From positions 8,978 to 14,432 of the forward strand of contig PLGA01000377.1 in assembly GCA_003139735.1 (NCBI GenBank): DNA of 5,455 nt. Direction: 5' to 3'. This DNA is from Bryobacterales bacterium (lineage in GTDB: Bacteria; Acidobacteriota; Terriglobia; Bryobacterales; Bryobacteraceae). The first letter of the stretch is position 1, and each line of letters opens with the position of its first letter. Below the pieces are notes generated by a model. The model did not search any database and was not told the DNA's origin. It saw only the letters and a list, made by a program, of their open reading frames with translations. A program made the position numbers and the translations under genes. This document shows, piece after piece, positions 1 to 5,455 of this stretch.

Positions 1-1
1 C

Positions 2-85
2 GTGGGCTACGGTCTGGATTACGACGAGAAGTATCGCAACCTGGACGATATCTGCGTTCTGGACGGCGAACCGGCGGCGGGCTGA
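2..85 (+). CDS. hpt: Hypoxanthine(-guanine) phosphoribosyltransferase, C-terminal end (partial)
   Basis: This is the last 27 codons and TGA stop of a gene that begins before the window. The peptide opens with VGYGLDYDEKYRNL, which closely matches the conserved C-terminal segment of bacterial hypoxanthine/guanine phosphoribosyltransferases (typically VGYGLDY-x(2)-xYRNLP). In that family the Asp of this segment lies close to the purine- and metal-binding site. The enzyme is cytosolic and salvages hypoxanthine or guanine to IMP or GMP using PRPP. The tail after the motif (DDICVLDGEPAAG) differs from the common PYIGVL ending and is slightly longer, but that part of the family varies. The catalytic PRPP loop is outside the window, so substrate preference cannot be judged. 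The stop lies 5 nt before the cytochrome start, which suggests co-transcription. Confidence 0.8.
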   Translation: MGYGLDYDEKYRNLDDICVLDGEPAAG

Positions 86-90
86 CGGCC

Positions 91-393
91 GTGCGCCGAG
101 TCCTGGTTTTGGCCGCCTGCGCGGTTCTGTGCTCCTGCCAAGCCCCGCCCCCGGCGGTCCGGGACGATGCCGCAAGAGGACAGGCGGCCTTCCGCGGCTA
201 CTGCGCGGCCTGCCACAACGCGGATAGCCGTCAAAGGAAGGTTGGGCCGGGTCTCAAAGGGCTGTTCCACTGGGACAGCGGAGCCAAGATCCGCGCCAAA
301 ATCGAAGCCGGCGGCAACGGGATGCCAGCCTTCAAAGACATGCTGACCGGCCAGGAAAAGGACGATCTGATCGCCTGGCTCAAGACCCTGTAG
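91..393 (+). CDS. Small monoheme class I cytochrome c, predicted lipoprotein
   Basis: This 100-residue protein is predicted to carry one covalently bound heme c and to shuttle electrons in the periplasm while tethered to a membrane by lipid. Residues 1-16 form a short signal peptide (MRR, then a hydrophobic run) ending in LCSC, a plausible lipobox with C16 as the lipidated cysteine. A Pro/Ala-rich linker follows. The heme-binding motif CAACH is at residues 38-42 (thioether C38 and C41, axial H42). GPGLKGLF at 52-59 and NGMPAF at 76-81 are typical of class I cytochromes c, and M78 is the likely second axial ligand. The C-terminal helix DDLIAWLKTL is the usual closing helix of the fold. The GTG start at 91 is preferred because it gives the complete signal peptide and sits 5 nt after the upstream stop. 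No strong Shine-Dalgarno is visible (only GGCGGG), so translational coupling is likely. The redox partner is unknown. Confidence 0.88.
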   Translation: MRRVLVLAACAVLCSCQAPPPAVRDDAARGQAAFRGYCAACHNADSRQRKVGPGLKGLFHWDSGAKIRAKIEAGGNGMPAFKDMLTGQEKDDLIAWLKTL

Positions 394-478
394 CGCCGGG
401 AATGGCGCGCCGGAAGCGTTCATCGGGAGGGACCCCCGCTTGGGCGCCCGGACCGTCACTCAGATCCTTTAAAATGGT
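394..478. other. Short convergent intergenic gap
   Basis: These 85 bp separate the stop of the cytochrome gene from the stop of the sensor kinase on the opposite strand. A 5-bp GC stem, GCGCC/GGCGC (393-397 with 404-408), overlaps the cytochrome stop region, and there is a short palindrome GGGCGCCC at 442-449. Neither is followed by a T-tract on either strand, so I do not call an intrinsic terminator here. Termination may be Rho-dependent, or transcripts may overlap. Confidence 0.6.
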
Positions 479-5079
<4,601 letters not shown>

Positions 5080-5080
<1 letters not shown>

Positions 5081-5108
5081 GTGTCTTCGGCATTCCACAT
5101 ATTCCTTA
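5080..5108 (-). promoter_or_regulatory. Ribosome-binding region deciding the kinase start
   Basis: On the minus strand AAGGA sits 4 nt before an in-frame GTG (5098) and about 22 nt before the in-frame ATG (5080). The ATG itself has only a weak GAAGA nearby. The Shine-Dalgarno position favours GTG; codon type and the compact membrane-anchor N-terminus favour ATG. The two choices differ by six residues (VECRRH) and change no domain. Confidence 0.35.
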
Positions 5109-5188
5109 TCGGCTGGACAGCTCGGCTTCGACACGGAACGATGACCCTGGACGGAGAATCCCGGCTCCATTCGCCACCGGGCCACCGA

Positions 5189-5217
5189 TTGATCCCGATA
5201 TGTCCCCGTTACGTCAA
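5189..5217 (-). promoter_or_regulatory. Candidate sigma70-like promoter for the kinase gene
   Basis: Read on the minus strand, TTGACG (5212-5217) matches the -35 consensus at five of six positions. After a 17-bp spacer comes GATCAA (5189-5194), a poor -10 with three of six matches. It lies about 110 bp upstream of the proposed kinase start, so a leader of about 100 nt would result. The spacing is right but the -10 is weak, and hexamers like these arise by chance, so this is only a candidate. Confidence 0.22.
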
Positions 5218-5354
5218 CTGGGGGAGACCACTTTGGCCCGGAAGCCACGATAGCTGAAGCGGTTGCGCGGGTCGGGCACGATCAGTACCGAGAAACGCGC
5301 CAGGCTCCGACGATCCGCTTTGACGTGGAGTCGGAGCCCCGAATTGCGCCAACC
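5214..5354 (-). pseudogene. Possible remnant of a formylglycine-generating-enzyme-like C-terminus
   Basis: In this minus-strand frame a 46-residue stretch ends PDPRNRFSYRGFRAKVVSPS and then TGA. The pattern P-D-x-R-N-(few)-G-F-R near the C-terminus resembles the end of FGE/sulfatase-modifying-factor (SUMF1) family proteins, which commonly finish PDxRxxxxGFRxV. The frame is closed just upstream by an in-frame TGA at 5355-5357, no start codon with a ribosome site is seen, and the family's GGSW motif is not found at the expected distance of about 30 residues upstream. It could therefore be a decayed 3' end of a gene lying to the right, or chance. The candidate kinase -35 overlaps its stop codon. 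Confidence 0.25.
5303..5338. repeat. Inverted repeat, 9-bp perfect arms
   Basis: GGCTCCGAC (5303-5311) and GTCGGAGCC (5330-5338) are exact reverse complements around an 18-nt centre. The centre can extend the stem after a 2-nt bulge, TCC (5314-5316) pairing with GGA (5327-5329). No T-tract follows on either strand, so a standard intrinsic terminator is unlikely. It could form a hairpin in RNA or be a palindromic protein site. Confidence 0.6.
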
Positions 5355-5357
5355 TCA

Positions 5358-5379
5358 GCGCCAGCCAGATTGCTGGCGC
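5358..5379. repeat. GC-rich hairpin, 8-bp perfect stem and 6-nt loop
   Basis: GCGCCAGC (5358-5365) pairs perfectly with GCTGGCGC (5372-5379) across the loop CAGATT. It lies 19 bp from the preceding inverted repeat and is not followed by a T-run on either strand. It may be a REP-like palindromic element, a transcript-stabilising stem or a Rho-independent terminator lacking its U-tract. The sequence alone does not decide. Confidence 0.6.
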
Positions 5380-5455
5380 CGGTGGAGTGTCCAAGAAATG
5401 ACTGGGCAGGCCAGAAGAGGACAGACCAGGAGGTCCGCCCCACCGAAGAAGGCAG

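Larger units (their letters stand above)
5081..5455. other. 375-bp region upstream of the kinase with no convincing intact gene
   Basis: Short open frames exist on both strands, but none has a recognisable product, a good ribosome site or a domain motif. The contents I can support are the candidate promoter, the kinase ribosome-binding region, two neighbouring inverted repeats and the possible FGE-like remnant listed separately. Beyond about 5380 I see nothing I can name. Confidence 0.6.

Noticed and set aside
393..408. Possible terminator stem GCGCC/GGCGC after the cytochrome
   Set aside because: The stem is only 5 bp and no T-tract follows, so it does not meet the usual form of an intrinsic terminator.
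5209..5394. A 61-residue minus-strand frame starting MDTPPAPAIW
   Set aside because: It has no ribosome site and no family resemblance, and a different frame over the same bases carries the FGE-like ending.
5425..5445. GGSW-like FGE motif upstream of the GFR ending
   Set aside because: It can be read only by shifting frame, and it lies about 60 residues from the GFR ending rather than the usual 30 or so, so it is probably coincidence.

Overview
The window looks like ordinary chromosomal sequence from a high-GC Gram-negative bacterium, most likely a proteobacterium and possibly a gammaproteobacterium. The lineage guess is weak. It rests on overall GC richness, a lipoprotein-anchored c-type cytochrome and a BarA/EvgS-style tripartite hybrid sensor kinase. 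I see no mobile element, RNA gene or CRISPR array.

Layout. At the left edge (2-85, +) is the last 27 codons of a purine phosphoribosyltransferase of the hypoxanthine/guanine type. Five bases after its stop, a GTG opens a 100-residue small monoheme cytochrome c with a lipoprotein signal peptide (91-393, +). An 85-bp gap without an obvious terminator (394-478) then separates it, tail to tail, from a very large minus-strand gene.

That gene (479-5080, -; 1533 aa) fills most of the window. It encodes a membrane-anchored hybrid histidine kinase with two transmembrane helices, six tandem PAS domains, a HisKA/HATPase core, two receiver domains and a C-terminal HPt domain. All the key phosphotransfer residues (H887, D1178, D1326, H1476) are present, so a full His-Asp-His relay can be proposed inside one polypeptide. 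The final output regulator is not in the window. With an extremely short periplasmic loop and six cytosolic PAS domains, it probably senses an internal cue such as redox state, oxygen or a small ligand.

The right 375 bp (5081-5455) holds no convincing intact gene. It contains a candidate weak promoter for the kinase, two neighbouring GC-rich inverted repeats, and a minus-strand open stretch whose end resembles the C-terminus of formylglycine-generating-enzyme-like proteins. That stretch is interrupted upstream by a stop and may be a gene remnant.

No functional link between the left-hand gene pair and the kinase can be shown from this sequence. The kinase is a recognisable family in an unusually long form; I do not see evidence for a wholly new system.
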